In this document: in pieces, positions 45,884 through 57,177 of the stretch
Numbering within the stretch: position 1 is the stretch's first letter
How the letters are laid out: each line of letters starts with the position of its first letter
Assembly (NCBI GenBank): GCA_035079385.1
Contig: JAVHKY010000025.1
Span: 15,722,501 to 15,786,500 of the forward strand
From: Aspidiotus rigidus
Taxonomy: Eukaryota; Arthropoda; Insecta; Hemiptera; Diaspididae
Reading direction: 5' to 3'
DNA: 64,000 bases
Notes under the pieces: generated by a model
What the model was told of the DNA's origin: nothing
What the model saw: the letters and a program-made list of their open reading frames with translations, nothing else
The model's database searches: none
Program-made: the position numbers and the translations under genes

Positions 45884-47445
45884 GGGAAACCTGTTTTATC
45901 GGGGGGAGGGGAGGAATTTCGGAAAAATCGTCCGCCGTCCGGCCACCCGGCAAAGCTCTGAGCTGGAAGATTTTCCAAGTTCAAGATAGCCCTTTCAATG
46001 GGCTAGATATGCAACGCTTCAAACACCATTAGACTCCGAACGTCCTTTGAATATTTTCCAAGTCCCTCTATCATAAATAGCCCGCTGGTCGGGTGGTCGG
46101 TGTATACAGCCTGAGATAGCCCCTTCAATGAGCCAGATATGCACTGCTTCAAACGTAATTAGACTTGGAACGTCCTTCTAAGATATTCTAAGTCTCTTAG
46201 CGTATATGACTTGATGGTCGGTATGTGTAGCCTAAAAGATGGCCCCTTCAAGTAAGTAGATATGCAATGCTTCAAACATCATTAGACTTGGAACATCTTT
46301 TTAAGATTTTCTAAGCCCCCCTCCTAGCATACATAGCACGGTGGTCGGGTGGTCGATATGTACAGCCTGAAAGACAGCCCCTTTAATGAGGTAGATATGC
46401 AACACTTCAAACATCATTGCACTCGGAACGTCCTTTCAAGATTTTCCAAGTCCCCCTCTGTCATAAATAGCCCGGCGCGACGGTCAGGTGGTTGGTGAAT
46501 ACAGCCTGAAAGGTAGCCCCTTCAAATAAGTAGATACGCAATGCATCATATATCAATTTGTGTAGACCCTTCAATGAGCCACATATGCAATGCTTCAAAC
46601 ATCATTAGACTTGGAACATCCTTCCAAGATTTTCTAAGTGTCCCTCCTATCATAAATAGCACGGTGGTCGGGTAGTTGATGTGTACAGCCTGAAAGATAG
46701 CCCCTGTAATGAGTAGATATGCAATGCTTCAAACATTGTTACACTTGGAACATCCTTTTGTGGTACACCAAGTCTCCCTCCTAGCATATATGACTTGGTG
46801 GTTGGTGTGTATAGCCTAAAAGATAGCCCCTTCAAGTAAGTAAATATGCAATGCTTCATATATCAATTTGTGTAGACCCTTCAATGAGCCAGGTATGCAA
46901 TGCTTCAAACATCATTAGACTTGAAATGTCCTTTCAAGATTTTCAAAGCCTCCCTCCTATCATAAATAGCACGTTGGTCAAGTAGTCGATGTGTACAGCC
47001 TAAAAGATAACCCCTTAAAATGGGTAGATATGCAATTCTTCATACAACAATTGGCGTAGACCCTTCAATGAGTTAGATATTATGCAATGCTTCAAACATC
47101 ATTTCATTAGACTCCAATCATCCTTTCATGATTTTACAAGTCCCTCTCCTATCATAAATAGCCTGGTGGTCGGGTGATTGGTGTATACAGCCTGAAATAT
47201 AGGCCCTTCCATGAGCTGGATATGCAACGCTTCGATCATCACTACACTTGGAATATCCTTTTGTGGTATTTCAAGTCCCCCTCCTAGCGTATATAATTCG
47301 GTAGTTGGTGTGTATAGCCTAAAATATAGCCCCTTCAATGAGTCATATATGCAACGCTTCAAACATCATTAAACTCAGAACGTCCTTGTAAGGTATTTGA
47401 AGTTCCCTTTGTATCGTAGGCGTGCCCCATAAAACAGATTCCCTG
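45884..47445. mobile_element. E-family copy E2 carrying a ~130-bp tandem array
   Basis: The ends are GGGAAACCTGTTTTATC (45884-45900) and CATAAAACAGATTCCCTG (47428-47445), inverted versions of each other; sequence beyond the right end (CCTCCCCTCATTTAACTT) resembles the GTTAAACGAGG flank of other E copies. The whole interior from about 45960 is a tandem array of about eleven units. Confidence 0.7.
45960..47400. repeat. ~130-bp / ~185-bp tandem array inside E2
   Basis: The phrase GCAATGCTTCAAACATCATT, then AGACTTGGAAC, recurs at about 46028, 46157, 46281, 46416, 46604, 46735, 46914, 47106, 47241 and 47368. Steps are 124-135 bp, or 179-192 bp where an extra segment with ATCAATTTGTGTAGACCC is present. 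Units also contain GGTCGGTGTGTATAGCCT and AAGTCCCCCTCCTA. Confidence 0.88.
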
Positions 47446-49620
47446 CCTCCCCTCATTTAACTTAAAGAATCCGCGAATTTCGTCTACGTATTCCTCCTCC
47501 TCCTCCGGCCTCCGGGTTCCTTAACAAAAATACAAGAGAAGCTCACGCAACTCCGTATGGGCAGCCCCGACTGGCGATCACTCGAGACTATTTTTGCACA
47601 ATTTCACAGCAAAAAATAGGCTCGTGTAGCGATAAACATCGTCTGAAATATGGATACGCGCAAAATCCGCGTGAAACGTAACTTTTCCCTCTTCGTTTAG
47701 CGAATTTTACTTTCGAGAGTTATTTACCTTCTCTTCCCCGCTGACGGTCGTGAATTGTATAAGCTATTGAAAAGTCAGATTTAGCTCAAGAGACTGAATA
47801 CTGTAAATTCGAAAAGATAAGATCTTCCCGTAAAAGAGAAACAGTGGACGCGTTCTCTCATTTCTTATAGCGTGCGCGTCTGCGAAGACTTTCGTAAAGG
47901 CCTTGAAAACGGATTGATTTGCCATATCACGCGCCTAAATTATTACTAGGTTTATTTTATTCCGTATAATCGGAGAAAAAACGAAATTGGTTCGCAGTAA
48001 GCCGCTTATCTTTGGATTGACACTATTATACGTACCTCGTTCGCATCTAAGGGATGGAGAAAAATCGGCCGCAGAGTTTATAGATTTCAATTTTGCGAAC
48101 GGCGTGATACGAGAGAGAGTCAAATAAAACATGACAGGAAAGATATGAAATTTAAATTAAGGATTTTAACTGGAATCCTACAAATTCATGAGAAGTTGCG
48201 GCAATGGTTCTGGGACAGTGCACAGGATGAGAGCATACAAGACACCTTATAGTTCGTCTTGTCGAATAATTTTATTCAGCTACAATTCGGGTTTGCTGGG
48301 ATTCGTGCTAACACCTAATGAGCGACCATCTACCGTGCCAAAGTAACATAAAGTTTAGAAATAAATGAGTTTGCGCTTTAAGCTCTGACTTATATAGTTG
48401 CTGATAAAGAGAAATTTATGTATTTATTATTTTTGGCCGCGATACAGTCGTTATAAATGCGTACATATTCCAGTCTACCGTACCTAGCCTTTACGAAATT
48501 TCACGGCGCGGTCATCGAGGGAAAAGAAGTAAAGAAGAGAATCAGACGACTTTAGCTCGAAATACGTGAGCGTGTTTCTTGTTAAATAAATTATCAACAA
48601 TATGCGGGCGAACGAGAGGCGGCTGTCGTTTCCGGGATTTTTTGTTTTCGGTAATCTAATCAACTCTCGTTGATGGTCGATAAAAAGGATGTAATTTACC
48701 TTCGTATATATACGAATCGACGTGAACGAATTGAGGGGTGGCGTTCGCAATTTTTGTTCCGTTCGAGCGAATTTTTCGCGTTATCTTTACACAGAATTTT
48801 CGGACGCGAAAACTACAGGCGGAATTAATTTAGGCTATGCAATTTTTCCCCCTGAAACGGATACGCGAACGACAACGAATTTTACTTTCACAGGGAGGAT
48901 TTATGAGTAAACCGCAAGACTGTAAACTTACTTAATTGTCGCCCGTCTGGGTTGGGCGAACAGGGAGGAGGTCGAGAGGAAGTTGAAAAGTTTCTTTCAC
49001 GCGCGCTAAGTAGGACGCGAGAACGCGGGTCTTTTGCTTTTATAAATAGGAATATACAAGAGTATATAGTATAAAACTTTGATAAACAGTTTTCCGAAAC
49101 GACCAAAAACTGTTTGCCTAAGTGAAGAGTTGACGGATAGCCCGAAGACGCGTAGGTATACGAAAAGACAAAAGGACAGTCGAGCCGCCATCGCGTCGAG
49201 AGAGGAAGGAGAAAAAGATGAAACCTTGCGGAAGCTTGAGCAGTAAATTTTTAAATCTCACGTATTTACAAGGAATCTTCGCAACAACTTTCCTCTCTTT
49301 TAAAAGCGTATAATCCGTCTCAAGAGTCATAAATTTCGAGACGCCTTCGCACCTCGTTAACATTCATCTTTATCGTTTTCATCGTCGTCGTCTCTTTCTT
49401 TTGAAAGTTCCGTCGCAGTGGTCCTTGCGGGCACACTCCTGTACCTACCGGTGGTACGAAAGCTTTCTTTATTTTTCAGTCGTAATTCAATCAATTGGGG
49501 CAGAAAAAGAGGAGGTAATTGGGAAAAGTTCAAGATTGTTATAATGGGGCACATGAAGATATGCTAACGTAACTAGAAGGTCAACATTTACGTCTTTGAT
49601 TGACCGTTTTCAAATTTCGC
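47446..49620. other. Intron, apparently low-copy sequence
   Basis: No repeat family, domain or splice-bounded Ig exon recognised. I looked for the missing N-terminal half of Ig1 here on the minus strand and did not find it. Confidence 0.45.
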
Positions 49621-49624
49621 CAGT

Positions 49625-49815
49625 AAGTTCGGAAACTCGATCAAACACTGGGCCAGATATGTAGATGAGTGGTCAGGCACTTATAGACAGGTGGACCTAT
49701 TCCTGTTGGGAATGAATACGAGAAATGAGAGCATCTAAGTCACAGTGGAAAGAGGCAATGACACCATCGACTATTTGGACCTTACATGAAGCCGACACAC
49801 ACAGACACCATAAGT
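49625..49815 (+). pseudogene. PLE fragment (family C): RT palm
   Basis: The plus-strand reading 'GNSIKHWARYVDEWSG' (YVDE for YVDD), 'VDLFLLGMNTRNESI', stop, 'VTVERGNDTIDYLDLT' and 'MKPTHTDTIS' follows the order of Penelope-like RT block 5, block 7 and the 'YRKPTHTD' block. The second Asp of the catalytic pair is Glu. It is short and interrupted by stops; it is unlike families A and B in detail. Confidence 0.7.
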
Positions 49816-49849
49816 TAGCGGCAATCCAGAACTATTGTTATCGAGCAAT

Positions 49850-50740
49850 TTCTGTCATTTCTGTCCAACGATAATCGTAAGATGAGTAATGATTAGAAAG
49901 TGTGCAGGTATGGTATTTCAGATTATATCGAATGAAGGGATTTAAGACAACAGCGTTTAAATCGTTAAGGATGCTGGATCCAGAGGAATTTGAGCGATGA
50001 GCGGCTTCTATAAGGTGCAGATTTCTTCTAGTCGGTTCATATGTGCTCCTTTCTGGAAGAAATGTAGGATGAGAGTCTTAACATACCTAGCCGTAGCTGA
50101 AGAGGTATTACATGATGAAGGAAGGGAGGGAGAGGCTTTCAGAGGTGTGGACATTGGAGTGATTAGGAGGTCGTAGTCTCCTCTATGTTCTGTAAACCTC
50201 ACGGCCAGGCTGGCACATATATTCGGAGCCGCATGCACATTCTAATGAATATATGCTCAACTTTTCGCGAGGAGGGATTGGACCTTTCAGATTACAGAGG
50301 TCCAAAGTCCTAGTAATAGGATAGAAACCGGACCTGCAGCCGTATACCGACGTAGTTCATGGGCTAGGAGTTCCGAAGAACGGCCTAAGTAAGGGACACG
50401 GATCCATTTCTCTTTTTCCTCCCCACTTTCTTCACCAGGAGGCGGAGTAGCATTTTTAGAGACTTGGATTATGGTTGTAGACATGCAATAGTAGAATTTG
50501 AAAATTGCTAGAAGTCGGGTTTGATATCGAATAAGTTTCGTAGTTTATTGCGTTTTATCAGAAGATGGACATTTATCTGCAGGGAATTTAGTTTTCATAT
50601 CTTCTTCAAACGCACCGGGTTGCAGCGGTAGTTGGAGGAGGCGATTGACAGTGGATTTTATAGCAGAAGACCAGGCGCTCCTTGCTTGTAAAATGGAAAA
50701 CAAGAACTGCCCAGAGCGAGCTGGGTACATGGGACAACAC
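49850..50740 (-). mobile_element. PLE-B2: Penelope-like element fragment (linker and endonuclease end)
   Basis: Minus strand: a segment at 50545-50730 ('SAIKSTVNRLLQLPLQPGAF', like SALHRMLSLPLS in B1); 'WIRVPYLGRSSELLAHELRR' (50370-50440); remnants of the endonuclease ('RFTEHRGDYDLL', about 50150-50190); 'MNRLEEICTL' (about 50010-50040); and 'LNDLNAVVLNPFIRYNLKY' (49915-49975). Order and content match PLE-B1. It is heavily mutated. Confidence 0.75.
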
Positions 50741-50742
50741 GT

Positions 50743-51150
50743 GTGCTAATACACGACCTTGATGAGTGGATGGACCGACTACATGGTCCCCTGACGCAGG
50801 TGTTGAGCAGCCATGGCTGCTTCAACAAGTACCTTCACGAGAAGTTAAGGAAAGTTGAACAGGCAACGTGTTCGCATCGTAACCAAGGACGGATGATGGA
50901 CCTCAGCACACCTTATTTGAGTGTGAGATGTGGTGGCGCGAGCGAAGCAATTTTAATCGGTCTCTTCAAGAGATCGGGGTAGATGAAGCGCTTGCTCCGA
51001 GTAGCCTGGTATCCACTATGCTAGGTCCCGAAGAAGCATGGAATTAGGTGTCAGCATTTACGGCCACCGTCACAAAGAGGAAGGTGGACCGAGAATAGAA
51101 AAGGCAAATGCAGAACCACTCTATGGCCTATTCGACACCTGTGTACCATC
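50743..51150 (+). pseudogene. R1-like non-LTR retrotransposon ORF2 C-terminus
   Basis: Plus strand. 'LTQVLSSHGCFNKYLHEKLR' (50790-50850) is followed, with one frameshift near 50890, by 'PQHTLFECEMWWRERSNF' (50900-50955), 'LQEIGVDEALAPSSLVSTML', then 'GPEEAWN', stop, 'VSAFTATVTKRKVDRE' and a stop near 51095. The order GHGCF...H...C..., HTLFEC..W, a long helix and EEAW is typical of the zinc-finger C-terminus of R1-clade elements, which are known mainly from arthropods. Upstream RT is absent. Confidence 0.78.
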
Positions 51151-51239
51151 AACATCCAGATTTGCAGGAAGCGGACGAGGAAGGTCATCCCTGAAGACAG
51201 AAGGAGATGAAGAAATTCCAACAGTGATAATGCTGCCAG

Positions 51240-51880
51240 CGATTTGTTAGTAGGCCTGAAGAGATAGGTCAGGGAGAAGGGGTTAATCTTTACAAAGGCT
51301 GAAAAAGATAATGCCGTCGTGTCTTACAATTTCTATTTTCCTAATTTTGTCAAAGAAGTAATACAAAGATCTCATCAATAGTAGCAAAGTTATCATCAAG
51401 AGTTCTTTGACAGAGACAGCCTTCTTAGAACCTAATCTTGTACCCTCCTTCTTTATAGGCTGCCTAAGGTACATTAAATGGATACCCCTATGCGGCCAAA
51501 CGTTTTGTTTGTTCCCTAGCCAAATTTATAGATTGATGGTTTAAATCTCGCGTTGAGTTTATTTCTCCCTACTCAGTGAAGAATTCTGGTTCCCTTTTGG
51601 ATAGGCTGATGGACATACGTCTTCCTCCGGATCGACTTTAGGTTCCCTCGATGTTGTCGGATTGTTCCTTCACATTCCCATGGCCGTCGCTATCCAACAT
51701 ATGGATGGATAGATTGTCAAATCTGGTGTTCCTCATGAAGACTTGGAGGAATTTTTCAACATCCCAAATGTATGTAAGTCTCCTAACTTTTGTAAATTTA
51801 TTGGGAAATTTTTTGAGTTGCTGGAGGATTTGAGAATCCGGTTGGATCTCCTTTAGGCTCCCTTATTTCAGAAGTGTTTG
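51240..51880 (+). pseudogene. PLE-A5: Penelope-like RT fragment
   Basis: Across frames: 'FTKAEKDNAVV', 'FPNFVKEVIQRSH', 'LYRLPKVH', 'MDTPMRPNVLF', 'YSVKNSGSLLDRLMDIRLP', 'PMAVAIQHMDG' and 'VGSPLGSLISEVFVH'. The order is the same as the RT of PLE-A2 and A1. It stops right where the decamer array starts, before the YVDD box. Confidence 0.78.
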
Positions 51881-52235
51881 TACATATTTGAACATATTTG
51901 AACAGGTGTGAACATGATTGAACAGATTTGAACATGTTTGAACATACTTTAACATACTTGTACAGGTTTCAACAGGTTTGAACATGTTTGAAAAGGTTTG
52001 AACAGGTTTGAACAGGTTTAAACATGTTTGGACAGCTTTGAACAGGTTTGAAGAGGTTTGAACATGATTGACCATGTTTGGGCATGTTTGAACAGGTTTG
52101 AACATGTTTGAATATGTTTGAACATGTTTGGACATATTTTTTACATATTATTTACATGCTTGAACAGATTTCAACATGTTTGAACAAATTTAAACAGGTT
52201 TAAACATGTTTCAACAGGTTTATGTTTGAACTGGT
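51878..52235. repeat. 10-bp tandem array (TTTGAACAKG)n
   Basis: About 35 decamers of TTTGAACAGG / TTTGAACATG with scattered point changes and a few indels (for example near 52140-52150 and 52215). It begins inside the last PLE-A5 codons (GTGTTTGTACATATTTG). The open minus frame 51863-52135 is a read-through of the array. Confidence 0.92.
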
Positions 52236-52759
52236 TTGCACATTGAGGTATTGCCTTTCAAGGGGCTCACTCGCTCCGCTCGTTTGCCCTCTTTCTTGCT
52301 GTTATATCAGAATGGTATGCGAAAATTTAAGTCTTCTGTGAGAAATATTCTGAGGTATTGCCTCTTGGTCTTGGTTTAGCATAAGTGCACGCAAACGCAT
52401 GTGCACGCGGGGTACATTTGCAAATTTCTGAACCACTCATCGAGTAGAGATTTGCACGCGCACGGTCTCTCTTGACGGGGCGAGGGGAGGGGGGGGTGTA
52501 CTCGCGAATTTCAAAATTACGGTACGGTGAGAGAAAAGACACGAAACATGTCAATATCATTGGCAAGTTTTAACGTGAGAATATTGTCGTTAAAAAGAAT
52601 GAAATCACAATTATTCTTAGTTTAGATTATCTCAATACCTTCATAAACTCAAAACCCATAAACAGGGCTTGCCGAATCGTTCAGCGATGGCTTTCTGTAC
52701 GGATCCTTCCCATAGAGTGACAAAGCACTAAATCGCTGGTTCTGGACTAACTCAGACTT
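52236..52759. other. Unrecognised sequence
   Basis: 52255-52310 (GGGGCTCACTCGCTCCGCTC, GTTTGCCCTCTTTCTT) is related in reverse to 4600-4635 (GGGGGCGAATGAGCGGAGCG). A G-tract at 52485-52495. No gene. Confidence 0.45.
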
Positions 52760-53310
52760 TCGGTTGATAACACACTATAATTTGTCAGTGATATTAAGGA
52801 GGAAGACTTTTCCCTCGACGATTTTCTTGCTTCCTTTGACATTACCAGCGTGCACACACGGATTCTCAAGGCTATCTCGATTGTTCTCACGCGTGAGTAG
52901 CAACAATACTATTCAACAATTAAGAGCTATCATCACCAAATGCCTTAAAAACATCTGCCTCTTCAGAGGAGTCAAATACAAGTTTCCTGATGGCCTTCCA
53001 ATGGGAAATCCGCTCTCACCCTTGGTGGCAGAAGTATTCATGTGCAATCTAGAGTCCCGACTGCTCTAATGAGATCCTCAAGCTACACAAATCCTCTACG
53101 GACAACGTTTTTGTGTGTAGAGAGGTTCTTCCGCCGATCTGGATTTCCTCATCTCAGAGCCTAATAATATGTTCCCCTCCATTGAATTCACTTTGAAACT
53201 AGGCCACCAGGTCCTCAGTTCCCTGTACGTAACCATCTCCTTGGTGCCCCTTTGTGTTCATTACTCTCCAAAATTTAGTAGACACCACAATTCCTCTTTT
53301 ACCAGTAAGC
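52760..53310 (+). pseudogene. PLE-B3: Penelope-like RT fragment
   Basis: Plus strand. 'LRAIITKCLKNICLFRGVKY', 'DGLPMGNPLSPLVAEVFM' (RT block 4), then stops, 'FCV' and 'RGSSADLDFLI', and 'MFPSIEFTLKLGHQVLSSLY' then 'VTISL'. It resembles PLE-B1 (GLPMGGPLSTLMAEVFM). The YVDD box itself is not readable. Confidence 0.75.
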
Positions 53311-54490
53311 TTTTAAGCCTAACATTCTCCTAATATGGAGTGAAGGAGAGCTGGAGAAAGAGAAGGCGGCTCGTAGTATGACGTCATAAGCCTACACTAG
53401 GCTCATACTAAATCGACTTTCTTTCGTCTTTATATGGAGTGTGGTACAGAAATCTTAAGGTGCAGAATGACGGTAAACTCAAAGAATTTGCTTGGGTGTG
53501 AACTGAGCAAGTTCCCCTCGCATCAAAAAATTACAAAGGCTATGAGATTTTTCCTACGAATAGAATTTGAAACGAGCCAAAATTAGAATCCCAGTGGCTA
53601 ATAAGCGGTATATTTAATCAACTTTCGCAGAAATTCGAGCCAGAGCAATTCGTTAAATAAATATTGACACGGTAAACAACGAATTAAAAGTGAGCGGAGG
53701 AGAAGAAATAAACACAAAGAATTTCACGAATGGACATTGCGTAGGACTTTCCCTGATACAAAAGCCGAAAATTAATATTGTAACGGATCCGACCGCAAAA
53801 ATCAACGACGAATATCATTTTGAACTTTAAACGTATACGTAATTGTACACCACCTACAGTTTTCAGTCGCGCGACGAGTTGGCGTGTGGAAAAAAGGGTT
53901 CGCATTTCAGAACGCGGGTGCACAAGGCTGCTGCACCTCGTCAGTCTCGCGCAATTAGGCGACAGCTTCGGTCTCAGGAGGGACGACGCGCGCTGTCTCG
54001 CGATACTAGGTAACAATAATAATCTAAGTGGATGATGATACGCGGTGAGAATTCCAGTATCATATTTACCTCGAGTCAATAATGAGAACACAATAGCGAG
54101 TAATCGAGACGGGATTTTAAAAAATTGCTTTACATCGAAGCGTTTCACGCGTGACACGTTGTACGGCGTTGCGTCCTCAAGTTTACAAGTTTTTTATTCA
54201 AGGACTTTGGCAGGAGAAGGGGTGTACGGAGACTCACAGAAAGGCGAGGCGATTTGAAAAATTTACGCTAATTACGGACATTTGTACATCGGTATCTCTA
54301 TTGCTTTAGGACTGTTGAGAAAGAGAGCTAAGTAAAAGCACAATATGATTTGAAATCGTTGGTTGACATGTACTTCTTTGCAGATCATCTCGCCACTCAC
54401 GTATCAATTTGGATTTCACGACTCTTTTTATTTCGATTGCAGAAAACGAGAGGATAATACTCGTATTTTGGCCCTTCCTCTGCCTAATTG
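53311..54490. other. Intron, apparently low-copy sequence
   Basis: No repeat recognised apart from a repeat-Z-like phrase near 53375-53410. 53909-54008 (plus) is bounded by CATTTCAG and a GTAACA donor-like site and is open in one frame, but has no recognisable domain and is on the strand opposite the Ig gene, so it is not called. Confidence 0.45.
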
Positions 54491-54499
54491 TTGATTGAA

Positions 54500-56760
54500 A
54501 GTTACATAATGCTTTATTAAGGTCGTTCCGCTATGGAAGGCCCTCTCAACTTTTCCGAATTTTCAGGGATTCTCCGTCAAATCACTTCGACAATATTTTT
54601 CTCTCTCCATCCTTCTAGGGCGTCGATGTTCCCAAAACACCAGCTATCTCATCTTTTACACTCCTTTTCTTCTCTTGTTTTCTAGAAAACGAATGAAGTG
54701 TAATCTCCTCTCCCCTCCGTACTGAAGAAAAAGTGGCCACATTGTTTGTTCTACGCCTATACTGGACTTCTATTCTATACATTTTTTAGACCTCATTATT
54801 GTTAGACTCATTGCTAAACTTAGTTGTAAGCATTTTCAGAAACCTACCCACACGGGTAGAATTATTCACTTCAATTCTAACTCACACCTCAGTTGCAAAA
54901 TCAATACTTGTATTAATTTAAGAAACTATCGTTTAATGCCATCCGAACCTTCAACTCATAATGAAGTTCTCTATTTCTGCGACACGTTAAAAAAAATGGT
55001 TACCGTCTCAAAATGTATTCAACATGTTATTAAATTCAGACAAAATATCGTTAATTACACGATTTTGATCTCTTAAGCCACCTCCCAAAAATTCTCCACA
55101 ATAGAACCCTTATGGTGAGGATTCATAACACAACCTCCTCGCTCCTCCCTGTCGAAAACGAAGTCCCTCAAGAGGAAGTTTTTTCTAATTGCTATCAACG
55201 ATATTCCAAAACACGTCCTTCCCCCTCTCTCCCAACGCCTTCTCGCCAACGACTCCAATATCTCTGTTTGTTCCGGTAATTCCCAAAGTCCCCCAATAGA
55301 CCCTCAATTCAATTACTGTATGGATATCGAAAAATGGCTTCAGATTTTCTCCCTCTGAAGTCTATTCTGCCACTTGGAAAAAAAAAAAATCCTACCCCTG
55401 CTATCCAACCCAACCACGGAAAACTCCTCAGATTACAATTCGATCAAAAGTTTATTCGGGCCTCTACATTAAAATCATCGAAACGAAATAAACACGCGCT
55501 CTTAATATTATAAAATTCATTTCTCATTCCTCAAAAGGCTGCAACAGAAAATTGAGCCTCATTCGCTCTAGATTGGACTACGCCGCCCCAATATAAAACT
55601 TAGCCAACAAATCACACTTTGCTTTACTCAACATAGGTGCCTACCGCTCCAGCTCTGAGCTCAGCCTATGCGCAAAAGCTGCTGAACCCCCACTCCATTT
55701 CCGTAGACTCATCTTAATCTCTAACTTTTGGTCCTCTGTCTGCCAATCTCCCCACCTACCAATCTTCAAGCAAATTTTCTTCCATGATGATAACCGACCT
55801 CCCGCCAAACATATCCTACTCCAAACCCTCCAAAGCGAATCCCCCTATAACCCATACAACAAATATCTCCCCCCTGGACTTTCCTTCAACCAAACGTTTT
55901 GAGCTCACAGAAATCCCAAAACCTCACAAAACAACTTAATCCATGAATATCCTAACTACATTTGCCACACCGAAGGGTCTAAATCGTCCATCAAATCTGG
56001 TTACGCATACTCCATCGACGAACAAATAACTTCTCACCGCATCCATAACATGGCCTCCATATTTACAACTGAAATCGTGGCCATACATGTCTGCCATTCC
56101 CACCTTTCTCAACTTCCCACACCCGACAAATATCTTCTCTTCGACTCACTTTGCTCGCTCTACTACTTCTCGTACTCTGATTCATACAACTCCAACCCAC
56201 TTACACAACGCTTACTCGTCATATTAGTCACTCTGAACTCAATAGATACCCAAATAACGTTCCTACGAATTCCTGAACACGTCAACCTCCCAGAACACGA
56301 CGACAAATATTCTACTTCTTTTAAGAAAACAACCGACAGCTGCCGCCCTCTCGCTTCTAACTACAAAGATCACTAACGTATGAATGAGACGGACTCCTCG
56401 TGGGTACGTGAGCAGTTCATAATTAAGTGAAACGTGAGTGTCTCCTGCTCCACTTAATTATCACTACCGTACTCTTACTAGTATTACACAATCATGGAAC
56501 TCACTCTGGAAAAATCAACTCCATAATAAACTTCTTCTCATTGAAAAAATCCCCACCCCCAGGTCATCCTCCTATACAATTCAACAGTCGATCATTTGTT
56601 CACCTGTTTCAACTCCTACCGCTTCGCACTGCTACTAATGCTCTCAAAAATCATATAAGAATTCTATGTGATCATAAAATGAAATACATTACGTTGCAGT
56701 ACAACTCGCAGATAATGTTCACCTTCTACCTTTTATAAATTCATCTTCGTTAGCTGACGA
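54500..56760 (+). mobile_element. I-superfamily non-LTR remnant NLR-3 (RT to C-terminus)
   Basis: Plus strand. RT pieces: 'HNRTLMVRIHNTTSSLLPVE' with NEVPQEEVFS (55090-55190) and 'QRLLANDSNISVCSG' (55229-55275; FADD has become LAND, so a catalytic Asp is lost). The linker 'LCAKAAEPPLHFRRLILISN' is at 55665-55720. RNase H: 'EGSKSSIKSGYAYSIDEQ' (55970-56025), 'ASIFTTEIVAIHVCHSHLSQ' (56050-56110), 'FDSLCSLYYFSYSDSYNSNP' (56150-56205). The C-terminal part ('FNSRSFVHLFQLLPLRTATN') is at 56570-56640. Frameshifts and stops are numerous. An 81-bp PLE scrap interrupts it at 56379-56459. It is followed by repeat R. Confidence 0.8.
56379..56459. mobile_element. 81-bp foldback insertion made of a PLE-B 3' end
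   Basis: The first half (GAATGAGACGGACTCCTCGT to AATTAAGTG) matches the 3' end of PLE-B1 at 41323-41370. The second half (CACGTGAGT-like, GTGTCTCCTGCTCCACTTAA) is the reverse complement of 41355-41390. Flanks are ATCACTAACG (56369-56378) and ATCACTACCG (56460-56469), an about 10-bp duplication with one difference; NLR-4 and NLR-5 lack the insert at this place. Confidence 0.8.
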
Positions 56761-57028
56761 TGGAATTTGCTCGGGGTCTGTGCGTGACGTCGTGCAACTG
56801 ATTAAGTTATAGAATTAACTGAATCATTGTAAATATTAAGAAACGACTGAAAGCAATCAAAGACCCAATTTTTGAAAGCTGATTATCATGATTCTTATCT
56901 TATTTTTTTCCCATAGTTTCGGATGTAAAATATCTGAATGTGATATAAGAATGACGATAGTGTTGGAAAACGTTAGCCCTATCGTAGATTATTGAAATTC
57001 ATTCATCGTTTAGTGAAATCCTATCTCT
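56650..57028 (+). repeat. Repeat R copy, split by PLE-A2
   Basis: Full R with TTGTAAATATTAAGAAACGA and the right-hand extension ATTGAAATTCATTCATCG; it resumes at 59062 after PLE-A2 (CTTGATAACAAACATTAGCA). Confidence 0.78.
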
Positions 57029-57087
57029 GAAGAAATATACTCAAAAGAATAAAGATGTAGATACACGAACCACAATAAAATCACACG

Positions 57088-57123
57088 ACCGAGCGCTTTC
57101 GGCTAAACAGCTATTCTGAAGGT
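57088..57123 (-). ncRNA. Hammerhead-like ribozyme motif of PLE-A2 (degenerate core)
   Basis: Minus-strand order: ACC (stem I), UUCAGAA in the core position, a stem GCU / AGC with loop GUUU, C, GAAA, GCGCU, C, GGU (stem I). Stem I and stem II pair perfectly and AGCGCU is palindromic, but the CUGANGA box is not intact. Confidence 0.45.
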
Positions 57124-57177
57124 ATAGAAAGCGACTGAACCCAACACCAAGAAAAACAAGTAACAACGAAGAGGAGG

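Noticed and set aside
45960..47400. Regular repeats considered as a CRISPR-like array
   Set aside because: No fixed-length repeat with unique spacers; whole units are repeated, and the genome is eukaryotic.
51863..52135. 90-residue frame with repeated FKPVQTC motif
   Set aside because: A 10-bp tandem repeat read in three phases; not a protein gene.
53909..54008. Possible plus-strand exon with acceptor CATTTCAG and donor-like GTAACA
   Set aside because: No domain or homology, weak donor and opposite strand to the only gene here.
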